DNA of 22,658 nt from NCBI GenBank assembly GCA_964349415.1, contig CAYGGJ010000007.1, positions 1 to 22,658 of the forward strand. The letters run 5' to 3'. This DNA is from 2-01-FULL-40-42 sp964349415 (GTDB lineage Bacteria; Patescibacteriota; Microgenomatia; UBA1406; GWC2-37-13). Below the pieces are notes generated by a model that saw only the letters and a program-made list of their open reading frames with translations, was not told the DNA's origin and ran no database searches. Positions 8,860 to 14,922 of the stretch are shown here, in pieces (position 1 is the first letter of the stretch; every line of letters starts with the position of its first letter). The translations under genes were made by a program, and so were the position numbers.

Positions 8860-10014
8860 CTAAAAACTATTATACCTTTGTAAAAATGTTGTAAACAGTC
8901 TTTCAAAGTCTTGTCCAAGTCTCCCCCCATCGTATGCTCCACACCCTCCAGCATAGCAGCCGTAAGCTCGCCTAATTTGAGCAAATGTCCACTCCGGTCC
9001 GGTGGGTTGTCCATCTGATTTAAATTTTTCAGCTGCCGCATAAACTGAATCACGTATATTTTCGACATTTGGAACATGAGTATAGCCTCCAAAACGGTTA
9101 ACAGCCGTAGCATAGCGAGGCCATGTATTTCCCATAAACTGCATGGGACCCTTGGCTCCTATAGAATTCCGATAGCATTTGTGACCAGGAGGTAATCCTC
9201 CTCCTGGTCTTGAGTACTGTGTAACTAAATTAGAAGGGAGAGATAACATTGCCCCACACTCAATACTCATAATTGCCTTTAAGAATTTTGGAGGTGTGCC
9301 GACCTTTGCACCGGCTTCGTTAAAAATCTGATCAAGGGCGCCGGGATTTGCTATCTGTCCAGATCCACCTTTTCCTCCGGGTGGAGGACCATAGGCTGAA
9401 GGAGGGAGCGTTGGTACTTCAAAATTAAACAAGACGTCAGAAAGATCCCCAAGCGTAACAGAGTCTTTCTGAAGTTGTGTAGTTTGTTTTTCATTTTCTG
9501 GCTCTTCCGGCTCTTCAACGGATTTATTTAGCCGGTTACTTAGAAGGACATCGTCGTCCTTTTGGATAACTGCCCTCACCGGACGATTTGAAATTGAGAA
9601 TAAATGACTATAGTCGTTTTTTATGTCACTCATGTTATTTTGGTTTAAAAAGTCATTTAGTTTTTGTTCGCCTTCAGCGGTTTTTATCTGGGCATAGAAT
9701 TTACCCAGATTGTCCGAATAGATAAGTTCAAAGTCGTTGGTTGATCGAGGAAGATTCTCAATAAACTCATCGACTCTTTCGCGCTGATCTTGCGAATACA
9801 CCCTTCCCTCGTTCTGAACCAAGGAGCGGTCTTTTAGTTGATTTGGACTGAAGTTGACAGGAATTCCTCCTCTTTGAGCTAAGATCGAGGTGGGGATGGG
9901 TGTAGGGGCTCCCCTTTGGGCAAGTTCTCTTTCCCTAAAAAAACTACTAACAAGTATAGAAAAAAGAATCAGAAATATAAGGAAGATTAAAGAGCCTACA
10001 ATAATTTTATTCAT
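8860..10014 (-). CDS. Membrane-anchored lytic transglycosylase (SLT/GH23-like, VirB1-type role)
   Basis: This 384-residue protein is the first gene of the minus-strand operon. Its architecture is a membrane helix (about 4-26), PTPIPTSILAQRGG linker, shared small domain (about 78-144), acidic linker, then TLGDLSDVLFNFEVPTLPP (187-205). The C-terminal domain (about 222-384) is SLT-like. Glu252 in AIMSIECG is the predicted catalytic acid, and GAKGPMQFMGNTW (286-298) is the family's substrate-groove motif. Lytic transglycosylases cleave the MurNAc-GlcNAc bond; VirB1-type members open the wall for type IV secretion assembly. Cysteines at 253, 280, 353 and 358 could form disulfides, consistent with an extracytoplasmic site. 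Its neighbours support a role in building an envelope-spanning machine, although general wall remodelling is also possible. Confidence 0.85.
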   Translation of the reverse strand: MNKIIVGSLIFLIFLILFSILVSSFFRERELAQRGAPTPIPTSILAQRGGIPVNFSPNQLKDRSLVQNEGRVYSQDQRERVDEFIENLPRSTNDFELIYSDNLGKFYAQIKTAEGEQKLNDFLNQNNMSDIKNDYSHLFSISNRPVRAVIQKDDDVLLSNRLNKSVEEPEEPENEKQTTQLQKDSVTLGDLSDVLFNFEVPTLPPSAYGPPPGGKGGSGQIANPGALDQIFNEAGAKVGTPPKFLKAIMSIECGAMLSLPSNLVTQYSRPGGGLPPGHKCYRNSIGAKGPMQFMGNTWPRYATAVNRFGGYTHVPNVENIRDSVYAAAEKFKSDGQPTGPEWTFAQIRRAYGCYAGGCGAYDGGRLGQDFERLFTTFLQRYNSF

Positions 10015-10118
10015 GATTTATCTCTCATCGCAGATTGACAATAAAGCAAAATTAAGCGAAAATTAACTAAGCTGGCTTCTCATTGATTGTATAAGAAAAG
10101 AGCCCGTCAAGTCAACCT
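10015..10118. promoter_or_regulatory. Divergent promoter region between the hydrolase operon and the pilin operon
   Basis: These 104 A+T-rich bases separate divergent operons. On the plus strand there is a perfect TTGACA at 10035-10040 with only a poor -10 (near 10058-10063), and a TATAAG at 10090-10095, 23 nt before ATG at 10119. On the minus strand I cannot choose a convincing -10; GAGAG 7 nt before ATG 10014 is at best a weak ribosome site. Both operons must start here, but exact promoters are uncertain. Confidence 0.4.
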
Positions 10119-10439
10119 ATGGCACAAAAAAACTTCACTCCGTTAAACGTAAATCCGGAAAAACAAAAGAAGACAAAAACAGTCCTTATTGTAATTGCCG
10201 CAATCACGGCAGTAATTTTAGCAATTGTAATTATTGTGCTGATTCAACAAGCAGGTCAGGTAGAGGAAAAAAACAATCAGATGCCGTCACCCATCCCGCC
10301 ATCTCAATTGCCGACTGAAGAACCTACTGAAGTACCGCTTCCTACGCCGACTACTATTCCCACCGCAACAGATAGCTCTACGCTTAATCCTGGAACAGCG
10401 ACACCAAACCTTGTTCAATCACCTACGGTTACGCCATGA
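10119..10439 (+). CDS. Single-pass membrane protein with Pro/Thr-rich tail
   Basis: This 106-residue protein has a short basic N-terminus (residues 1-20, likely cytoplasmic), one strong membrane helix (21-43) and a low-complexity tail rich in Pro, Thr and Ser with repeated PTP/PTE units. The tail probably lies outside and could act as a spacer or cell-wall-spanning stalk; similar Pro/Thr linkers occur in the hydrolases of the divergent operon. No catalytic motif is visible. Its stop overlaps the start of the metalloprotease gene (ATGA at 10436-10439), so the two are translationally coupled. The function is unknown. Confidence 0.7.
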   Translation: MAQKNFTPLNVNPEKQKKTKTVLIVIAAITAVILAIVIIVLIQQAGQVEEKNNQMPSPIPPSQLPTEEPTEVPLPTPTTIPTATDSSTLNPGTATPNLVQSPTVTP

Positions 10440-11116
10440 CAAGTCAGAATGTTCAGTTTTCTCTTTTTTTTATACAACTTTTTCTTGTGTATTTTGTCTC
10501 CCGTCTGACGATCAAAGAATTTTTTATAGGCGCACGAAGTTTCATTAAAAGCGATCGTACGATAGGGATTCTGGCAACCGTAATTTTTTTCCCGGGAACC
10601 GTAGTACATGAAATGGCTCATATGCTTGCCGCATTGACACTTATGCTCAAGGTAAGAGAGATCAAGATTTTTCCGACGATCGAAGAATCAGAGATTAAAC
10701 TCGGCAGAGTGCTTTATGAGCGCAAAGACCCGATACGTGGAATTCTGGTAGGTGTGGCACCGCTTTTTGCCGGACTTTTTATTTTCTTTTTCTTTGCTTA
10801 TTTTAAACTTTTCCCAAACCAGAATTTTCTATTGAATATTCTGATTGGATATTTGGTTTTTACCATCTCTACGACAATGTTTTCGTCAAAACAAGATTTA
10901 GTTGATCTTCTATACCTTATTCCGTTTTTTATAGCCATTATGGGACTGATATACATATTTGATGTCAAAATAGATCTGGTGATTCAGAATCAAAAAGCGC
11001 TCCAAAAAGTGATGGATGTATTTGCTCAGATCAACTTTTTCCTCTTTATCGCTCTTGTTATAAACGTACTTTGTATTTTTCTTCTAAAAATATTAAAATC
11101 ACTTGGTAAGAAATAA
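10436..11116 (+). CDS. Integral membrane HEXXH metalloprotease-like protein (M50-like)
   Basis: This 226-residue protein has about five membrane segments. FFPGTVVHEMAHM (51-63) contains an HEXXH zinc site (H58, E59, H62) within a hydrophobic segment, and is followed at 98-113 by DPIRGILVGVAPLFAG. This layout (HEXXH at the membrane, then a DP-R-LxGxAP segment) resembles M50-like intramembrane or membrane-embedded metalloproteases. The third zinc ligand cannot be fixed by eye. It sits between a Pro/Thr-rich surface protein and a VirB2-like pilin, with a 4-nt overlap upstream and a 1-nt overlap (TAATG) downstream. Processing of one of these partners is therefore plausible, but this is inference only. 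Confidence 0.75.
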   Translation: MTSQNVQFSLFFIQLFLVYFVSRLTIKEFFIGARSFIKSDRTIGILATVIFFPGTVVHEMAHMLAALTLMLKVREIKIFPTIEESEIKLGRVLYERKDPIRGILVGVAPLFAGLFIFFFFAYFKLFPNQNFLLNILIGYLVFTISTTMFSSKQDLVDLLYLIPFFIAIMGLIYIFDVKIDLVIQNQKALQKVMDVFAQINFFLFIALVINVLCIFLLKILKSLGKK

Positions 11117-11436
11117 TGGACATACTTGCACAGTCGGTCAAAATAAACGGCAAAAAAATTACAGGACCTCTGGATCCAAATGTTAACTGGACGCTTGGGG
11201 AAGTTATTAATCGTTTAATGCAGGTGGTGGTACCTCTGGCGGCCATAGCGCTTTTTTTTATTCTTGTCTGGGGTGGCTATGATTTTCTTCTTTCGGGTGG
11301 AAATCCGGAAAAGGTGAAAAAAGGAAAGGCAAAGATTACGGCAGGTTTGGTCGGATTTTTTCTGCTCATCACCTCCTATCTTGCGGTCAAACTTATTTCA
11401 CAGATATTCGGACTGGGACAAGGCATTTTTCAATAA
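11116..11436 (+). CDS. VirB2/TrbC-like pilin subunit
   Basis: This 106-residue protein has a short N-terminal part, a first membrane helix (about 37-59), a polar loop SGGNPEKVKKGKAKI and a second membrane helix (about 74-96). The size, two-helix hairpin and GNPE-KK loop fit VirB2/TrbC-type pilins, which assemble into conjugative or secretion pili. The loop matches the C-terminal module of the Cys-rich protein at 3503-4489. No typical signal peptide is seen; residues 1-36 could be a leader removed by the adjacent membrane protease, though this is not shown. Its start overlaps the stop of the protease gene by one base, and recF follows 9 nt downstream. Confidence 0.8.
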   Translation: MDILAQSVKINGKKITGPLDPNVNWTLGEVINRLMQVVVPLAAIALFFILVWGGYDFLLSGGNPEKVKKGKAKITAGLVGFFLLITSYLAVKLISQIFGLGQGIFQ

Positions 11437-11440
11437 GGTG
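11435..11440 (+). promoter_or_regulatory. Shine-Dalgarno site for recF
   Basis: AAGGTG at 11435-11440 lies 5 nt before ATG 11446. It is one of the few recognisable ribosome binding sites in the window, and it belongs to a gene inside an operon, whereas the unit-starting genes lack one. Confidence 0.5.
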
Positions 11441-11445
11441 TAAGA

Positions 11446-12504
11446 ATGGTACTTAAGAGGCTCCGGTTGGTAAACTTCAGAAACTTCAAGGATAAGACGG
11501 TCGATTTTAACAATAATCTTACGATCATAATTGGCGAAAATGCCAAAGGAAAAACCAATCTACTTGAAGCCGCACATTTTGCTTTAAACGGAGTAGGATT
11601 TCGTGAGTCTAAAGAAATTGAACTTTTATACTTTGATATGAAAGGACACGCCAGCGTAGAGGCTGAATTTGAAAAAGACGGCAATAAAAACGTTTTTAAA
11701 ATTATCCTGGTAAAAAAAGATCAGGAAGACACTGGGCGGGTAGAAAAGAGTTTCTTTGCCGGCCGTACAAAAAAAAGACAGTTTCAGTACAGACAGGAGC
11801 TTTTGCGGGCTGTTTTATTTACTCCTCAACAGATAGAGATTCTTACCGGTTCACCGGAGAGAAGAAGAGAGTACTTTAACAAGCACCTTTCTCTTTATGA
11901 TTTTGAGTACAAAAAAAGACTGGACAATTATGAGAAAGCCCTGCGAAGGCGCAACAAAGTCCTTGAAAAATATATAGATATAAATAAAGCGCAGGAAGAG
12001 CTTTCCTTTTGGGATAATTACCTCCAAAACGAGGCTTCCTATGTCACAAACACCAGAGAGTCATATATAAACTTTCTCAATGAGAACCCAAAGGTGAGTT
12101 CGAAGGAATTCCACATTGAGTATCTGAAGAACGAATTCAGCAAAAAAAGGATAGCCGAAGTCAGGGAAACCGAACTGGCAGCGCGACGCACGGTCATTGG
12201 GCCGCAAAAGGATGAATTCCAGATCTCGCTTTTGGAAGAGTCGGATAAAAACATTCACCGTTTCGGTTCACGAAGTGAGCAGAGATTAACGATATTGTGG
12301 CTGAAACTGGGTGAAATGAAATACTGTAGGCAAAAAACTGGAAGCGATCCGATCCTCCTTTTTGACGATATTTTTTCAGAACTGGATGTGAAAAACAGAA
12401 AGTTGATCTTTAAGGTTATCGAACACCATCAGGTGATAGCCACTACTACAGAAGAGGAGGTTCTTCCTATAGCAAAGCTCCAAAAGTCAATAATCAGGAT
12501 TTGA
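11446..12504 (+). CDS. recF: DNA replication and repair protein RecF
   Basis: This 352-residue ABC-type (SMC-like) ATPase has the usual RecF length. The N-terminus reads LKRLRLVNFRNF, typical of RecF, followed by Walker A GENAKGKT (30-37). The FTPQQIEILTGSPERRREYF segment (125-144) is a strong family signature. The ABC signature region is FGSRSEQR (273-280), somewhat divergent from the usual SxGQ, and Walker B with D-loop is ILLFDDIFSELD (303-314). RecF binds gapped DNA and helps load RecA during recombinational repair. It is usually near dnaA/dnaN/gyrB, but here it follows a pilin gene by 9 nt and is probably co-transcribed with it. Translation is supported by a Shine-Dalgarno site. Confidence 0.93.
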   Translation: MVLKRLRLVNFRNFKDKTVDFNNNLTIIIGENAKGKTNLLEAAHFALNGVGFRESKEIELLYFDMKGHASVEAEFEKDGNKNVFKIILVKKDQEDTGRVEKSFFAGRTKKRQFQYRQELLRAVLFTPQQIEILTGSPERRREYFNKHLSLYDFEYKKRLDNYEKALRRRNKVLEKYIDINKAQEELSFWDNYLQNEASYVTNTRESYINFLNENPKVSSKEFHIEYLKNEFSKKRIAEVRETELAARRTVIGPQKDEFQISLLEESDKNIHRFGSRSEQRLTILWLKLGEMKYCRQKTGSDPILLFDDIFSELDVKNRKLIFKVIEHHQVIATTTEEEVLPIAKLQKSIIRI

Positions 12505-12517
12505 AATCAGCCTCATT

Positions 12518-12526
12518 TGATACAAT
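12518..12526 (+). promoter_or_regulatory. Extended -10 promoter for tRNA-Ser
   Basis: TG, one base, then TACAAT at 12521-12526 form an extended -10 about 17 nt before the tRNA. TTGAAA at 12501-12506 is present, but 14 nt is too short for a standard spacer. The promoter would drive the tRNA and probably the phosphatase-mutY-nth genes. Confidence 0.45.
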
Positions 12527-12543
12527 AAGAGTACTTAAACCTT

Positions 12544-12633
12544 GGAGAGGTGCCGGAGTGGCCTAACGGGCTGGTTTCGAAAACCATGCACCCTGAAAGG
12601 GGTACGGGGGTTCAAATCCCTCCCTCTCCGCCA
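12544..12633 (+). tRNA. tRNA-Ser (anticodon CGA)
   Basis: Acceptor arms GGAGAGG (12544-12550) and CCTCTCC (12623-12629) pair fully; discriminator G is at 12630 and CCA is encoded at 12631-12633. The anticodon loop TTCGAAA (12576-12582) gives CGA at 12578-12580. A long variable arm (CACCC...GGGGT type) marks a class II tRNA, as expected for serine. The T arm has a GGGGG/CCCTC stem around TTCAAAT. The outermost anticodon-stem pair is a C-T mismatch (12571/12587). It reads TCG codons. Confidence 0.93.
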
Positions 12634-12643
12634 AAAAACAAAC

Positions 12644-13225
12644 ATGAGAATTTATTTGGTCAGACACGGTGAATATTCAAATCCCGACAACATATTCCCC
12701 TTTCATCTTCCTGTTACTCTTTCAGAGGAGGGTAGAGAGCATATTAAGCGTGTTGGATCGTGGTTTCAACGAAAAGATGTTCGCAAGATTCCAATCTACA
12801 CAAGCCCCATATTGCGCACTAGAGAAACCGCGGAAATCATTGCTTCATTTACTAACTCGTCCATTGAAAACGATGACAGGCTTATAGAAAGCTATAGCCC
12901 AAATCTTCAGGGTAAAAGGCAGCCTGGTAAAGAAGGAGATAATGCTGCATGGCAAATGCAATGCAGCGATCAGTCCAGAGAGTCGAGTGAATCGGTGCAG
13001 AAGAGAATGATTGAGTGTTTTAACGAAAAAGCACGCGAAGGAAAAGATTGCGTATTGGTCTCACATGGTGATCCTCTAACTGCTCTTTATTATCATCTTA
13101 TACAGAAAGCGCTCGTCTCGTGTCTTTTTGACGATGAGCATATAGACATCTACATTAAAAGAGGAGAGATTGTAAGCGTACAGATAGACGGTGACGATTA
13201 CCAAACAGAAAGAATTACGGTTTAA
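12644..13225 (+). CDS. Histidine phosphatase superfamily (phosphoglycerate mutase-like) protein
   Basis: This 193-residue protein starts MRIYLVRHGEYSNPDN: the RHG motif (7-9) with H8 is the phosphorylated His of the family. The SPILRTRETAEII segment (54-66) carries the conserved Arg, and VSHGDPLTAL (139-148) holds the second catalytic His (H141). The family covers phosphoglycerate mutases, phosphatases of small phosphometabolites and SixA-like protein phosphatases; the substrate cannot be told. ATG 12644 is chosen because the family begins right at the MRIYLVRHGE strand; the frame upstream runs through the tRNA and is not coding. It begins 10 nt after the tRNA CCA, has no Shine-Dalgarno, and is followed 2 nt later by mutY. 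Confidence 0.88.
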   Translation: MRIYLVRHGEYSNPDNIFPFHLPVTLSEEGREHIKRVGSWFQRKDVRKIPIYTSPILRTRETAEIIASFTNSSIENDDRLIESYSPNLQGKRQPGKEGDNAAWQMQCSDQSRESSESVQKRMIECFNEKAREGKDCVLVSHGDPLTALYYHLIQKALVSCLFDDEHIDIYIKRGEIVSVQIDGDDYQTERITV

Positions 13226-13227
13226 TC

Positions 13228-14046
13228 ATGAGGGTTTCTGCGAAAAAGCTGGAGGATTTTAAGCAGGATATTTGGAAATACTATAACAAAAACAAGCGTG
13301 ATCTTCCGTGGAGAAGGACAACTGATCCCTATCTGATCGTTGTATCGGAAGTCATGCTCCAACAAACCCAAGTTGCAAGAGTTGTTCAAAAATTTAATGA
13401 ATTCACAAGAGTTTTCCCGACCTTTAAAACACTTGCTCTAGCCTCAAAAAGTGATGTTTTAAGGCTGTGGCAGGGCATGGGTTACAATCGCCGGGCGCTC
13501 TATCTCAAAGCCCTAGCCGGAATAATAGAAAAAGAGTATAAAGGAAGGCTTCCTGACAGTCCAAAGGTGTTAATTAGGCTTCCTTCTATAGGTCATGCGA
13601 CAGCAGGCTCAATAGTGGCCTTTGCATACAACAAGCCGACTGTATTTATAGAGACCAACATACGCCGGGTTTTCATACATTTTTTCTTTAAAAACGGAAC
13701 CGGGATAGATGATAAGGAAATCTTACTACTGGTTGAAAAAACACTGGACAAAAGACGTCCACGGGAGTGGTACTGGGCCCTTATGGATTATGGAAGCATG
13801 CTTGCAAAAATACTTCCAAATCCCAACCGTAATAGCAAGCACTACGTAATTCAAAAACCTTTTCAAGGGTCGAACCGTCAGCTCAGAGGAGCAATTCTTA
13901 AACTTATACTAAAGCAAGGAGGCCTGAGTAAGAAAGCCCTTTCCGACAGTCTGCCGGGTAGCAATTCCAAACTTGCAGCCATTCTTAATAGCTTGGTGAA
14001 AGAAGGATTCTTGGTTAAAAATGCGCAGACTTATCAAGTACAATAG
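13228..14046 (+). CDS. mutY: A/G-specific adenine glycosylase, Fe-S-cluster-less variant
   Basis: This 272-residue HhH-GPD glycosylase is MutY-like: LPWRRTTDPYLIVVSEVMLQQTQV (split here at residues 26-49) contains the catalytic Glu (E41), and WQGMGYNRRAL (81-91) and LPSIGHATAGSIVAFA (118-133, helix-hairpin-helix) follow. MutY removes adenine opposite 8-oxoguanine. Three features are odd. The catalytic Asp of LDGNVKRV is Glu in IETNIRRV (E142). The four Cys that bind [4Fe-4S] after the MDxGxM segment (186-191) are absent, and I see no Cys in the whole protein. The usual NUDIX-like C-terminal domain that reads 8-oxoG is replaced by about 55 residues resembling a winged helix (219-272). Clusterless MutY proteins are known. 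It is 3 nt upstream of nth. Confidence 0.85.
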   Translation: MRVSAKKLEDFKQDIWKYYNKNKRDLPWRRTTDPYLIVVSEVMLQQTQVARVVQKFNEFTRVFPTFKTLALASKSDVLRLWQGMGYNRRALYLKALAGIIEKEYKGRLPDSPKVLIRLPSIGHATAGSIVAFAYNKPTVFIETNIRRVFIHFFFKNGTGIDDKEILLLVEKTLDKRRPREWYWALMDYGSMLAKILPNPNRNSKHYVIQKPFQGSNRQLRGAILKLILKQGGLSKKALSDSLPGSNSKLAAILNSLVKEGFLVKNAQTYQVQ

Positions 14047-14049
14047 GCC

Positions 14050-14691
14050 ATGGACAAACTGGATTTGGAGAAGAAAAAGAGAAGAGTGGGGGTGATTCTA
14101 AAGGAGCTAAAAAGACTATATCCGCATGCCAAAATAGTACTCAATTACTCCAATCCATGGGAACTACTGGTCGCAGTGATACTCTCAGCACAGTGTACTG
14201 ACAAAAAAGTGAATGAAGTTACAGCCAAACTGTTTCCTAAATATAGGACTTTAGAGGACTATGTGAAGGCAGATCCGAGGGAATTTGAGCAGGATATCTA
14301 CTCTACGGGCTTTTATAGAGCCAAGGCTAAAAACATACTTTCTACGGCTAAAATCATCAAAGAGAAGTACAAAGGACGAGTTCCGGATACCATGGAAGAA
14401 TTGCTCACCCTGCCTGGGGTAGCCAGAAAAACAGCCAATATTGTGCTGGGCAATGTCTATAAAAAGTATGTCGGGATAGCCGTGGATACACACGTAAAGA
14501 GGCTCTCGATTGTGCTTGGTTTGACGGTCCAAACCGACCCAAACAAGATAGAGCAGGAATTGATGAAAATCATCCCTGAAAACGAGTGGTTTATTACCAC
14601 CTATAGATTAATCTCCTATGGTAGGGAATATTGTGTTGCAAAAGGCCATAACCATACAGAGTGCCCCTTGTCAAAGGTGTTAAAAGAGTGA
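14050..14691 (+). CDS. nth: Endonuclease III-like DNA glycosylase with degenerate Fe-S site
   Basis: This 213-residue protein has the usual endonuclease III length. LLVAVILSAQCTDKKVNEV (39-57) is a strong family motif. The helix-hairpin-helix LPGVARKTANIVL (121-133) carries the catalytic Lys (K127), and VDTHVKRL (145-152) the catalytic Asp (D146). Endonuclease III excises oxidised pyrimidines and nicks abasic sites. The C-terminal cluster motif C-x6-C-x2-C-x5-C is degraded to C195, H202, C205 and L211, so a normal [4Fe-4S] cluster is unlikely, although a Cys/His metal site is conceivable. It follows mutY by 3 nt, forming a base-excision pair. Confidence 0.92.
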   Translation: MDKLDLEKKKRRVGVILKELKRLYPHAKIVLNYSNPWELLVAVILSAQCTDKKVNEVTAKLFPKYRTLEDYVKADPREFEQDIYSTGFYRAKAKNILSTAKIIKEKYKGRVPDTMEELLTLPGVARKTANIVLGNVYKKYVGIAVDTHVKRLSIVLGLTVQTDPNKIEQELMKIIPENEWFITTYRLISYGREYCVAKGHNHTECPLSKVLKE

Positions 14692-14751
14692 CAATTTCCT
14701 GTAGTGTTTGGACTTATAAAGCAGCCTTTAAAAAGGGTCATTTTTGATGTC

Positions 14752-14863
14752 AATTTAGACTGTCCTGACGCTCCAAAGTATTAATATGCCTTGACTAGCG
14801 GGCTATGCCCTAGTCTGATAATATTACTATATAATTTAGATTGTCAGGAAAATCCAAAGTACT
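14752..14863. repeat. Pair of imperfect 31-nt direct repeats (14752-14782 and 14833-14863)
   Basis: Both copies begin AATTTAGA and end with TCCAAAGTA plus two bases; by eye 24 of 31 positions agree and the two are 81 bases apart. TCCTGAC in copy 1 (14763-14769) is the exact reverse complement of GTCAGGA in copy 2 (14843-14849), so the copies can also pair and enclose the hairpin between them. Confidence 0.65.
14793..14815 (+). other. Hairpin between the direct repeats
   Basis: GACTA...TAGTC (5 bp) plus GGGC/GCCC (4 bp) around a TAT loop, with a 2-nt bulge on the 5' side. No T-run follows, so it is not a standard intrinsic terminator. A TTGACT box overlaps its left edge (14791-14796). Confidence 0.55.
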
Positions 14864-14910
14864 CAAATAAATTCATCTAGAAAACAGCAACATATGCTTG
14901 CAAGATCAGG

Positions 14911-14922
14911 TAAAATAACGGT
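14911..14922 (+). promoter_or_regulatory. -10 box for the MscS-like gene, leaderless arrangement
   Basis: TAAAAT at 14911-14916 is followed by 6 nt and ATG at 14923, so transcription should start on the start codon. No clear -35 or Shine-Dalgarno is visible. Confidence 0.45.

Larger units (their letters stand above)
14692..14922. other. Intergenic region with direct repeats, hairpin and promoter elements
   Basis: These 231 bases between nth and the MscS-like gene contain no credible gene. They hold a pair of imperfect 31-nt direct repeats flanking a hairpin (listed separately), several -10-like boxes including TATAAT at 14830-14835, and a weak CCTTT-AA-AAAGG hairpin (near 14726-14738) that is not a convincing terminator. 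Confidence 0.6.

Noticed and set aside
12542..12643. Open frame through the tRNA that extends the phosphatase N-terminus by 34 residues
   Set aside because: It translates the tRNA itself; the phosphatase family starts right at MRIYLVRHGE encoded from 12644.
14726..14745. CCTTT-AA-AAAGG hairpin followed by ATTTTT after nth, as an intrinsic terminator
   Set aside because: Short, A-T-rich, with a 2-nt loop and an interrupted T-run; support is too weak.
14752..14863. CRISPR-like array
   Set aside because: Only two imperfect copies, with a hairpin between them and no cas genes nearby.
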